Assembly: GCA_002733485.1 (NCBI GenBank)
Contig: NVVU01000057.1
Location: 1 to 13,389 of the forward strand
DNA length: 13,389 bases
From: Robiginitomaculum sp.
Lineage (GTDB): Bacteria; Pseudomonadota; Alphaproteobacteria; Caulobacterales; Maricaulaceae
Direction of reading: 5' to 3'
The position numbers and the translations under genes were made by a program. The notes under the pieces were generated by a model. That model saw only the letters and a program-made list of their open reading frames with translations. It was not told the origin of the DNA and ran no database searches. Below are positions 1 to 6,170 of the stretch, in pieces. Position 1 is the stretch's first letter. Each line of letters starts with the position of its first letter.

Positions 1-1598
1 CCGGTTTCATAATTGGTCAGAAATTCAGGCCGGGTAAAAAATCCGCTGGGCGCATTGATGTCTGCGGCGGAGACAAAATTATCCTTGATTGCGGCGCTGC
101 GATAACCGCGACTGATACTGCCATAGGCCATAACCGTATCGGTGATCTGATAACGCATGCCCCCCATCCATGACAACGGGCGGTTGCGCACCCGTGATGT
201 TGCCTGCAAAGGCGGCAGGCCAAACACACCAAATACCTCGCCAAAACTGCGATAATCCACGCGTTTATGATCGTTGGTAAACCGCAGCCCTCCATAGGCG
301 GTCAGCTTGTCGGTGATATGAAAATTGGCATGGGCAAAGGCGGCCTTGCTGGTGGTTTTGGTGCTCACCATTTGTCCATCCAACGTGTCGGTGGGGTGGA
401 ATTGCGCCGGAATGCCCAGCACCTGTTCCAGAAAGGCACTGCCCATCACCGGAAAGGTCGGGTTAAAATCGCGCCGGGCATCCAGATAATAAAGGCCAAA
501 CAGATAATCAAAACGATTGTACTGCGGTGAGGTGAGGCGGATCTCCTGGGAAAGCTCTCGCGAGCCGCCGTTAAATTGAGCCACCGTTATGGATTGCGGC
601 AGACGGTCTCCGTCCTGAATGTAAAAATCATCCACATGGGACCAACCGCTGGTCCAGCTCAGTGTATGGCCGCTGGGAAAATCATAATTGGCATTCAGGG
701 ATGCCCTTTTTACGGTTTGTTTCTGGAACTCATCCTGATCAAGATTGATGGTATAGGGAATCGTATCCGAGCCGATATTGGTTGTCGCCTCGCCGAGCGC
801 GTTGGGGCGATCATCAATTTTTTGCGCACTGAAAACCAGACGCGCATCAAAGCGGGTGCTGGGCGTATAATAAAGCTGTGCATTATAGAAAAAATGATCC
901 TCGGCCCCGGCCTTGCGGCCGGTGAAGGCGTTTTTGATATAGCCGCCTTTATTACGTTTCATGGCGGCCAGACGAAGAAACAGCACGTCTTTGACCAAAG
1001 GCGTGCTGGCGCTGGCCAGAATTTGCTGCAGGCCATAATTGCCAACCTCAATCTGCACTTTGCCTTCGGGCACTTTGGCAGGTTTTTTGCTGGTAATGTT
1101 GATGGCTCCGCCAATGGTGTCACGCCCAAAGAGCGTGCCCTGAGGGCCTTTGAGCACTTCAATGCGGTTCACATCAAACATGGCAATGTTCATGGCGGTA
1201 TCGGCCGAGATAAACACCCCGTCAACATAAACCCCTACCGACCGGCCTGAGCTGCGCGTGATGCCGGCATTGATGCCGCGCATGGTGATAAAGCTCTGCC
1301 CGGCTTCGGTAGAGGCGGGCATCCACATATTGGCGACATGATCGCTTAAGTCTTCCAGGGCAGGGGCCTGATAGGCCTCCAATTGTTCTGCGGAAAAGGC
1401 GGTGATGGATATCGGTACGCTTTGCAGGTTTTCGGCGCGCCGTGTGGCGGTCACAATGATCTCGTACAGCGTATCGACTTTGGCCGGATCATCCTGTGCA
1501 TTGGCCAGGGCAATAGAGGGTATCGCTAAAATACCGACGCATGAAAGCAAGTGTGCAAACGTGGTTATGGTTGTTTTATCGGTAGGTGAGTTGCGCAT
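1..1598 (-). CDS. TonB-dependent outer-membrane receptor, N-terminal part, candidate riboflavin/flavin transporter (partial)
   Basis: The first 532 codons of a TonB-dependent receptor are present; the rest of the beta-barrel lies beyond the left edge. The ATG at 1598-1596 opens a hydrophobic signal peptide ending near ALANA (about residue 34). A TonB-box-like segment, YEIIVTATRR, follows at residues 45-54. The plug domain covers about 60-173 and includes the family motifs ITMRGIN, VGVYVDGV and RIEVLKGPQGTLFG (145-158). Alternating barrel strands begin after that. Such receptors import scarce nutrients across the outer membrane using TonB-ExbBD energy. General sequence alone does not give the substrate. 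The gene lies directly behind an FMN riboswitch with its own promoter, so riboflavin or a related flavin is the inferred cargo. The Shine-Dalgarno sequence is weak (GGGACC about 7 nt upstream). The family call is very secure; the substrate is inference. Confidence 0.95.
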   Translation of the reverse strand, partial: MRNSPTDKTTITTFAHLLSCVGILAIPSIALANAQDDPAKVDTLYEIIVTATRRAENLQSVPISITAFSAEQLEAYQAPALEDLSDHVANMWMPASTEAGQSFITMRGINAGITRSSGRSVGVYVDGVFISADTAMNIAMFDVNRIEVLKGPQGTLFGRDTIGGAINITSKKPAKVPEGKVQIEVGNYGLQQILASASTPLVKDVLFLRLAAMKRNKGGYIKNAFTGRKAGAEDHFFYNAQLYYTPSTRFDARLVFSAQKIDDRPNALGEATTNIGSDTIPYTINLDQDEFQKQTVKRASLNANYDFPSGHTLSWTSGWSHVDDFYIQDGDRLPQSITVAQFNGGSRELSQEIRLTSPQYNRFDYLFGLYYLDARRDFNPTFPVMGSAFLEQVLGIPAQFHPTDTLDGQMVSTKTTSKAAFAHANFHITDKLTAYGGLRFTNDHKRVDYRSFGEVFGVFGLPPLQATSRVRNRPLSWMGGMRYQITDTVMAYGSISRGYRSAAIKDNFVSAADINAPSGFFTRPEFLTNYET

Positions 1599-1665
1599 AA
1601 ATCAGGTCCCAAAGCCAAGGCAACAGCTTCGGGGCGCTTTACAGATGATTGCCTGCACACACGCC

Positions 1666-1702
1666 AAAACGCACACCCGAACGGGCGTGTTTTTTGAACA
1701 CG
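1666..1702 (-). terminator. Putative riboswitch expression platform: antiterminator and terminator hairpins
   Basis: Immediately downstream of the FMN aptamer, two hairpins share bases on the minus strand. The first pairs CGTGTT (1702-1697) with AACACG (1691-1686) around a CAAAA loop. The second pairs CACGCCC (1689-1683) with GGGTGTG (1678-1672) around GTTC, and a short TTTT run follows at 1669-1666. They cannot form together because 1689-1686 is used by both. That is the usual layout of a transcriptional riboswitch switching element. The T-run is short and interrupted, so the terminator would be weak. Control at the level of ribosome access is also possible, since about 70 nt remain before the receptor start codon. 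Confidence 0.45.
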
Positions 1703-1724
1703 TACGAGCCACACTCGTCTGTTC

Positions 1725-1890
1725 GATCTTCTACCATCCGGACTATAACCGTCGGCTCCGGACTCACACCGGAATCTGCTAATCTTTACCCTGCCATACA
1801 GGGATCATGATCGGCTCGCGGGCTTGTCAGGGCTGTCAAAGACAGATCTGCATTACCGCCGGTGGGGACTTTCACCCCGCCCCGAAGACC
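1725..1890 (-). ncRNA. FMN riboswitch aptamer (RFN element)
   Basis: Read on the minus strand, this segment carries all the conserved blocks of the RFN element in order. The start is GGTCTTCGGGGC, followed by GGGTGAAAGTCCCCACCGGC and GGTA, then AAGCCCGCGAGC, AGCAGATTCCGGTG with AGTCCGGAGCCGACGGT, and finally TATAGTCCGGATG with GTAGAAGATC. The P1 helix closes with 7 pairs between 1890-1884 (GGTCTTC) and 1731-1725 (GAAGATC). In known cases the aptamer binds flavin mononucleotide and, when bound, lowers expression of riboflavin synthesis or uptake genes. Here the next gene downstream is the TonB-dependent receptor, so high FMN would be expected to shut off the receptor. The identity of the aptamer is very secure because of its full-length agreement with the consensus. 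Confidence 0.97.
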
Positions 1891-1915
1891 ATTGTTGTGG
1901 ACAATCCACGCGCCA

Positions 1916-1943
1916 AGCCTAGCAAGCAAATGGGCGAGGTCAA
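1916..1943 (-). promoter_or_regulatory. Probable sigma-70-type promoter of the FMN-riboswitch/receptor transcript
   Basis: On the minus strand, TTGACC (1943-1938) is followed after 16 bases by TAGGCT (1921-1916). The -35 box matches TTGACA at five of six positions; the -10 box is weaker. Transcription would start near 1909, about 19 nt before the first base of the aptamer, which fits a riboswitch leader. The promoter sits just past the end of the DUF2336 gene, so the receptor has its own transcription start. Confidence 0.5.
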
Positions 1944-1958
1944 CAGAATTTGCGGGGC

Positions 1959-3146
1959 CTAGACGAGGGCAGCGGCGCTGTTGGGGGTGGTGATTTCCAG
2001 ATCAACATTGGGGCCAATTTCAGTGGCGTTGGTGGTGTGCATTTCCGCGTTAAAAGCCCAGTTCCAATAACGCAGCACGGTTTGCGCCTTGTTGGAAGAC
2101 AGGCCATCAAAACACCGGATGGTGCGTGCCAGGGCCGGATCGGGGGTGTCTGGGGCACCAGTGGGGCGTTTGAGCGCGCGCCAGAGTTTCAGCATATAAT
2201 CGCGTTTCAGACCCGTGGCCTTGCATAAAACGGCGATGGGTTCACCGCCGTGATCGCTCAGAATGCGTGCGCCGGTAACGGGCTTTATGCCACTCAAATA
2301 AGCAATCTCTTCGGCCAGCTCTGCGTCCATACCGGTTTCCAGCGCGCTATCCACGGCATTTTCCAGACTGTTATAGGGGCTTTTGTCGATGGCAGCGCGA
2401 TTGCGCTGGCGGCGCTCGATAAACTGCATGGCTTTGCGCACCAGAGGATCCTGCCAGTCATCCTCGGCCATCATCGAGAATATATCCCCGGCGATATCCT
2501 GCATGATTTCCCGCCCGACGGCAAAGCGGGTCAACACCTGCGCCCGCTCTTTTGGCTCTGCCCACCAGAACAGGGTCATGCCCTGGGCGGGGCGTAATTC
2601 ATCACGCTTGAGAAGCGCCGCACATAAAGAGGGGTATTCCCGGCTTAGGTCCAGCGCCCGTTCCAAGCCGTTTTGGGAAAGTTGGGCACTGCGGTTTTTA
2701 AGGACTTTGGCGGTTACCTCGGGTTCGCCAGGGGCCAACAGGGCCTCACACACCAACTCGTTCAGGCCCCGGCGCTGGGCAATGATCAAACGATGCTCCA
2801 GCGTGGTGGAGCGGGCCGTCTCGACCAGTTGATAATCGCTGAGGGCATCGCTGTCTTCCAGCACCTGGCGGGCGACCTCAATGTCATCACGGATTAAAAA
2901 GCGCAACAAGCCCGGGGCGGCATCGATCAAAGGGGCTACCCGGCGGGCGCAGCGTTTGCGTAATTCCAGCGGGCTTTGCGCCAATATGCCCACCAGAAGA
3001 TCGCCAGACATATGGCGCTCCACCGGGCTGATCCGGCTGGATGGCAGGCAGATAATATCAGCAAGGCGTCGCGCCAGTATGGTGCGCGTGTGGCCCGCAT
3101 TATCCGGCAACGCGCTATCCGTATCGATAGTTTTAGCAATTGGCAT
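1959..3146 (-). CDS. DUF2336 domain-containing protein
   Basis: This encodes a soluble protein of 395 residues, mostly helical and rich in Leu, Ala and Arg. It resembles the DUF2336 family common in Alphaproteobacteria, whose biochemical role is not known to me. Alpha-helical repeats with HEAT-like spacing are suggested by segments such as LVGILAQSPLELRKRCARRVAPL and RLIIAQRRGLNELVCEALL. No signal peptide, membrane helix or catalytic motif is visible. I chose the ATG at 3146 (MPIAKTID...) because GAGG lies 7 nt upstream. A GTG at 3182 would add 12 residues but has no ribosome binding site. The DoxX-like gene ends 65 bp upstream on the same strand, so the two may be co-transcribed. Confidence 0.7.
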   Translation of the reverse strand: MPIAKTIDTDSALPDNAGHTRTILARRLADIICLPSSRISPVERHMSGDLLVGILAQSPLELRKRCARRVAPLIDAAPGLLRFLIRDDIEVARQVLEDSDALSDYQLVETARSTTLEHRLIIAQRRGLNELVCEALLAPGEPEVTAKVLKNRSAQLSQNGLERALDLSREYPSLCAALLKRDELRPAQGMTLFWWAEPKERAQVLTRFAVGREIMQDIAGDIFSMMAEDDWQDPLVRKAMQFIERRQRNRAAIDKSPYNSLENAVDSALETGMDAELAEEIAYLSGIKPVTGARILSDHGGEPIAVLCKATGLKRDYMLKLWRALKRPTGAPDTPDPALARTIRCFDGLSSNKAQTVLRYWNWAFNAEMHTTNATEIGPNVDLEITTPNSAAALV

Positions 3147-3211
3147 GATCTGGCCTCGATGTCTCAAGGGCCAATCAAACACGGGTGAGTTAATCTTTGG
3201 TCAAAGGGCTT

Positions 3212-3664
3212 TTAGCCGATTTTTTTTGATTTCGCCCGCTTTTCAACAAATAACAGGCCCAGACTGGCGAAAAAGAAACTGAGCGCCATGGCAAACAACA
3301 TCGGGCTTTTCACATAGCTGCTGTCGCTGGCATAGTCACAGTGTTGCGCGGCCTGGCACGCCGCAGAAAAGGCCACCGGCGCATTAATGCCAAGCCATGG
3401 TGAGAGATGAAAGGTGAGGGCACCGCCCAGAACTGCCAGCGCCAAAAGCGCGCCATAGACGCGCATACGTGGCAGGATGATCAGGATGGCGGCACTGATT
3501 TCCGCCAATCCGGTGGCCATACGCACGCCGGGTTCAAACAGGCTAATGCCTGAATGCACCGCCATATATTGAAAAACCGGGCTAGGCGCAATGAGTTTTT
3601 GGGTACCCATAAAAATAAAAAAAACGGCAAGGATAATGGCCAGAACCCAACGAAAAATCGACAT
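3212..3664 (-). CDS. DoxX-like small integral membrane protein
   Basis: The product has 150 residues and four predicted membrane helices, at roughly 4-22, 45-65, 69-89 and 120-140. Family-like features include an N-terminal helix ending in FMGTQKLI and a second helix with GLAEISAAILIILP. These match the DoxX/DoxX-like group, whose members are often linked to redox stress and thiol metabolism, although many have no assigned role. Two cysteines (CQAAQHC) lie in the loop before the last helix. The ATG at 3664 is preceded by the purine-rich AAGAGAGAG, so it is preferred over an ATG 11 codons upstream. The gene lies 95 bp downstream of the SufE-like gene on the same strand; a perfect GATCCC/GGGATC palindrome lies in the gap. 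Confidence 0.7.
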   Translation of the reverse strand: MSIFRWVLAIILAVFFIFMGTQKLIAPSPVFQYMAVHSGISLFEPGVRMATGLAEISAAILIILPRMRVYGALLALAVLGGALTFHLSPWLGINAPVAFSAACQAAQHCDYASDSSYVKSPMLFAMALSFFFASLGLLFVEKRAKSKKIG

Positions 3665-3758
3665 GAACACTCTCTCTTTTACTCTGTGAAGATGCACAGT
3701 ATCAGGCCGATCCCGGGGGGATCAAGGCACGCTTTCGTGAGAGTGACCGGGGTTAAGA

Positions 3759-4187
3759 TCAGGGTTTTGTGAGCGCCGCCTTGGCCACGGCGCGCATCCG
3801 CGTGATCATTGCGCCCAGACCGTTGGAGCGCTGGGCGGAAAGATTGTCGGCCATGCCAATGGCCTCAAAAACTGCCTTGGCGTCCAGTGCCAGAATATCT
3901 TTGGCCGGGCGGTCCGAGAGCAGTCTGATCAACAGGGCAGCTAGTCCGCGAACAATATGGGCATCGCTGTCAGCGCGGAAATGCAAAAGCGGTGGTTCGC
4001 CGGGTACGGCCTCGCTGACCAGCCAGACCTGACTGACACAGCCCTGAACCTTGCTGGCATCATTACGCTCGTTCTCGCTTAACGGCTCCAGCGCTTTGCC
4101 AAGCTCGATGACATGACGATAACGCTCTTCCCAGTCATCCAGAAAGTCAAATTCGTCAATAAGTTCGTTTGCTCGGGAATCGTCCAT
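3759..4187 (-). CDS. sufE: SufE-family cysteine desulfuration protein
   Basis: This 142-residue protein matches SufE in length and motif order. DEFDFLDDWEERYRHVIELGKAL opens the N-terminal domain. The motif KVQGCVSQVW places the persulfide-accepting cysteine at residue 50. HFRADSDAHIVRGLAALL follows, and RSNGLGAMITRMRAVA closes the fold. SufE takes sulfur from the cysteine desulfurase SufS and passes it to the SUF scaffold for Fe-S cluster assembly. No suf operon genes lie beside it, which is common in Alphaproteobacteria, where a stand-alone SufE-like gene is frequent. The ATG at 4187 gives the usual family length; a GTG at 4232 would add 15 unlikely residues. The product could be a SufE paralogue such as CsdE. 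Confidence 0.9.
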   Translation of the reverse strand: MDDSRANELIDEFDFLDDWEERYRHVIELGKALEPLSENERNDASKVQGCVSQVWLVSEAVPGEPPLLHFRADSDAHIVRGLAALLIRLLSDRPAKDILALDAKAVFEAIGMADNLSAQRSNGLGAMITRMRAVAKAALTKP

Positions 4188-4268
4188 AATCGCCAGATAT
4201 CTTTTCCAAACACAATGCAGTTGCTCTGGCACATAATCGCCCGGGACGACGCTGGCAAGGATGGGAGA

Positions 4269-4550
4269 TCAGTTGGAGGAGTTCTTGCGTTTGGGCTTGT
4301 CAGATAGCGTATTGGATAGCGTTATGGCGGCCGCCGACAAAATCTCGCGACTGGCGGCGCTGGTTTTTAATGCGGATTCGCAAATCTCGGGCTGGCTGCG
4401 GCAAAAGTTTGCCCCGGCTGCCGCTACATCCAGTACGGTTGCCGAAGATATTTTTGCAACGGCTTTTGGGGCCTTTAATGCCGACGGATCTCGCGGCAGA
4501 AAAAGGCACACTATGCCGAACCAGAATATGGATTTGATAATGAAACCCAC
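4269..4550 (-). CDS. DUF5330-like small protein with N-terminal membrane anchor
   Basis: This 93-residue protein begins with one hydrophobic segment (residues 3-19), a signal anchor or uncleaved signal peptide. A low-complexity Ala/Ser-rich middle follows, then the short motif FCRSQPEIC with cysteines at 50 and 57, which could form a disulfide in the periplasm. The layout matches the small alphaproteobacterial DUF5330 proteins as I know them; no function is established. The start is GTG at 4550 with GAGGA about 6 nt upstream, which makes this start convincing. A CtrA-like box lies 93-107 bp upstream. The protein ends in a basic tail (KPKRKNSSN). Confidence 0.6.
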   Translation of the reverse strand: MGFIIKSIFWFGIVCLFLPRDPSALKAPKAVAKISSATVLDVAAAGANFCRSQPEICESALKTSAASREILSAAAITLSNTLSDKPKRKNSSN

Positions 4551-4642
4551 GTTTTATCCTCACTTCGCACACACCATTGCGCACGGTATGAGGGGAGTAT
4601 GCGCAAGCGGGTCGTAAACTCAAGCAAAGCCTGTGAATGCCG

Positions 4643-4657
4643 TTAAGAAGCCGTTAG
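4643..4657. promoter_or_regulatory. Possible CtrA-binding box upstream of the DUF5330-like gene
   Basis: TTAA-N7-TTAG occurs here and differs by one base from the CtrA consensus TTAA-N7-TTAA. It lies about 100 bp upstream of the GTG start of the minus-strand small protein. CtrA is the cell-cycle response regulator of many Alphaproteobacteria. A one-mismatch box can occur by chance, so this is only a suggestion. Confidence 0.3.
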
Positions 4658-4670
4658 CTGGCCTGTCGAC

Positions 4671-4692
4671 TTTGACATAATATTGGGTCAAA
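4671..4692. repeat. Perfect inverted repeat TTTGAC-N10-GTCAAA, operator-like
   Basis: TTTGAC at 4671-4676 and GTCAAA at 4687-4692 are separated by ten mostly A/T bases. The half-site centres are about 16 bp apart, compatible with a dimeric regulator. It lies in the 215-bp gap between the unknown secreted protein and the DUF5330-like gene, 121-142 bp upstream of the latter's start. No regulator is recognised for it. Confidence 0.35.
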
Positions 4693-4765
4693 TATGGCGC
4701 AGGATTAATTAAAATTGTGAAGATCAGGGCAAACCGGTCAGTTTACCGATACCGGTATTGTTCGT

Positions 4766-5914
4766 CTAATGGGTGGCCTGGTGGTGCCCGTCAATGAATT
4801 CGGCAATGCAGCGCCCGGAATCTTTGAGTTGATGACGGGCAATGCAAAAACTGTCCTCATAGACAAAGCGTGTAGCGGCCACGCACTGATTCAGGTGCAA
4901 GCGAGCCCAGTCAACGCACTCTGCCATCGTGTCGGGCGTGCTGCGCGTGGGCAAAGCCACGGCATAGGGGGTGGATGGATCCAGAATTTGCAAAGCGGCA
5001 TTGGCCAGAATATTCTGTAACTCTCCCGCATAGGCCGGGGCCGCTGTGAGAGGTGGCATCGCCAGCGAAGGTCTGGCCGCCATGGCAGCACCAGGCCCTA
5101 TACTACTTGCCAGTTTTTTCAAAAATCCGTTTTTTGCCGGTTTTCTGGAGGGAATAGCATTGGCGGCCATGACCGGGCCAAGAAGCGGCGGTTGCAGCGA
5201 ATAGGCGCGCAAAAGCGGTTGCAAAAGATCCTCCCGGAAGGTCTGCGGGGCATAGGTGGCATTGCGCAGGGCCGCCAGCCTGAGCGCCTTGCCTCCGCGC
5301 ACTTTGTTTGCCCATTTAAGACGTTGCAGAGAGTAGGCAAGATCTTTGTATATACCGCCTGCCAGCAGGGCCGCCTGACCATCTTTTCTGATGTGCCGCA
5401 GGACTTGCTCACGGGCCTGGGCTATGCCGGGCATTTGTTCGACATAGGCCGGATTGGCTCGCAAGTTCACAAGCAGGCCTTTGCGATCATATTGTCGGCC
5501 CCAACGTTGAATGCCAGAGGAAAATGCAGGGGTCTGCATGGCTTGTAAAATGGCATAGGCCCGAAAGGAGTGCGATAATTTAGGCCCATCAAAGCTGGCC
5601 AAGTCCCCCATCAGCTGTTCCAGATCTTCGGCAGAGCGAGGCGGAATTTTTGCGGCGCGATCCACTATATCCAAAAAACGGGCATAGGGCCCGGCAGCCA
5701 GGACCAGATCCGGCATGGGTGAGGTCAATGCGGGTGGTATGGCGGGACTTTGCAGGGGCGGGATTTGGGCAATAGTGTTGACGTTTGCCGGATCGCTGCT
5801 GGTCATACCGGCTGTAAATGCTGTGGGACGATCAGCGGTCAAGGCCTGGGCCAGACCGCCCCGGCACAGCAATAGCAAGACGGCACCGACATAAAAAATA
5901 CGCGATCGGAGCAT
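4766..5914 (-). CDS. Secreted protein of unknown function with four C-terminal cysteines
   Basis: I do not recognise the family of this 382-residue protein. A clear signal peptide (basic MLRSRIFY, hydrophobic GAVLLLLCRGGL, cleavage probably after AQA at about residue 24) sends it out of the cytoplasm. A Pro-rich linker follows (about 50-68), then a mostly helical region (70-255). A small C-terminal segment contains C333, C344, C357 and C369 (spacing X10, X12, X11), which could make two disulfides. The ATG at 5914 has AAAAGG 5 nt upstream, so the start is good. Its divergent neighbour is the histidine kinase gene, sharing a 256-bp intergenic region. No clear T-rich terminator follows it. Confidence 0.75.
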   Translation of the reverse strand: MLRSRIFYVGAVLLLLCRGGLAQALTADRPTAFTAGMTSSDPANVNTIAQIPPLQSPAIPPALTSPMPDLVLAAGPYARFLDIVDRAAKIPPRSAEDLEQLMGDLASFDGPKLSHSFRAYAILQAMQTPAFSSGIQRWGRQYDRKGLLVNLRANPAYVEQMPGIAQAREQVLRHIRKDGQAALLAGGIYKDLAYSLQRLKWANKVRGGKALRLAALRNATYAPQTFREDLLQPLLRAYSLQPPLLGPVMAANAIPSRKPAKNGFLKKLASSIGPGAAMAARPSLAMPPLTAAPAYAGELQNILANAALQILDPSTPYAVALPTRSTPDTMAECVDWARLHLNQCVAATRFVYEDSFCIARHQLKDSGRCIAEFIDGHHQATH

Positions 5915-6076
5915 TATACCTTTTCCCAGACTTTTATACTTATTTGCACCCTAGCACAGAAATGGCTGCAATTACCTTACCTGCATAGTAACGCAGAAAA
6001 CCGTCATTACCAAGGGCGGCGCGGCGGCGGTTGCCCGAAACGGCAATAAAGTTAACGATATATAAAAGTATAAATA

Positions 6077-6114
6077 AGTGAATAAATACAATGTAATAAG
6101 GTGTATTTTTCACT
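6077..6114. repeat. AT-rich inverted repeat in the divergent promoter region
   Basis: AGTGAA-T-AAATACA (6077-6090) is complementary to TGTATTTTTCACT (6102-6114), giving 13 pairs with one bulged T and an 11-nt loop. It ends 56 bp before the kinase start codon. The 5915-6170 gap as a whole is AT-rich, with GTTAAC motifs at about 6051 and 6142 and a small TTGCC/GGCAA hairpin near 6030. The repeat could be an operator or a leader hairpin. No strong promoter could be assigned for either flanking gene. Confidence 0.45.
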
Positions 6115-6170
6115 GTAGTTATGCGGTGGCGATTCAGGATTTGTTAACGCTGTAAGCAAAGACTTGCACT

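Noticed and set aside
576..1250. A 224-codon plus-strand open reading frame
   Set aside because: It lies antisense to the TonB-dependent receptor, has no recognisable domain and no ribosome binding site; the minus-strand frame carries unmistakable receptor motifs.
1402..1782. A 126-codon plus-strand open reading frame
   Set aside because: It runs antisense across the receptor start and into the FMN riboswitch, whose conserved RNA explains the sequence.
2250..3282. Several plus-strand open reading frames of 70-149 codons
   Set aside because: They are antisense shadows of the DUF2336 gene with Arg/Cys/Ser-rich, non-protein-like composition.
3709..3723. GATCCC-GGG-GGGATC hairpin between the SufE-like and DoxX-like genes, as a terminator
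   Set aside because: No T-run follows on either strand and the loop is only three bases; it is noted only as a palindrome.
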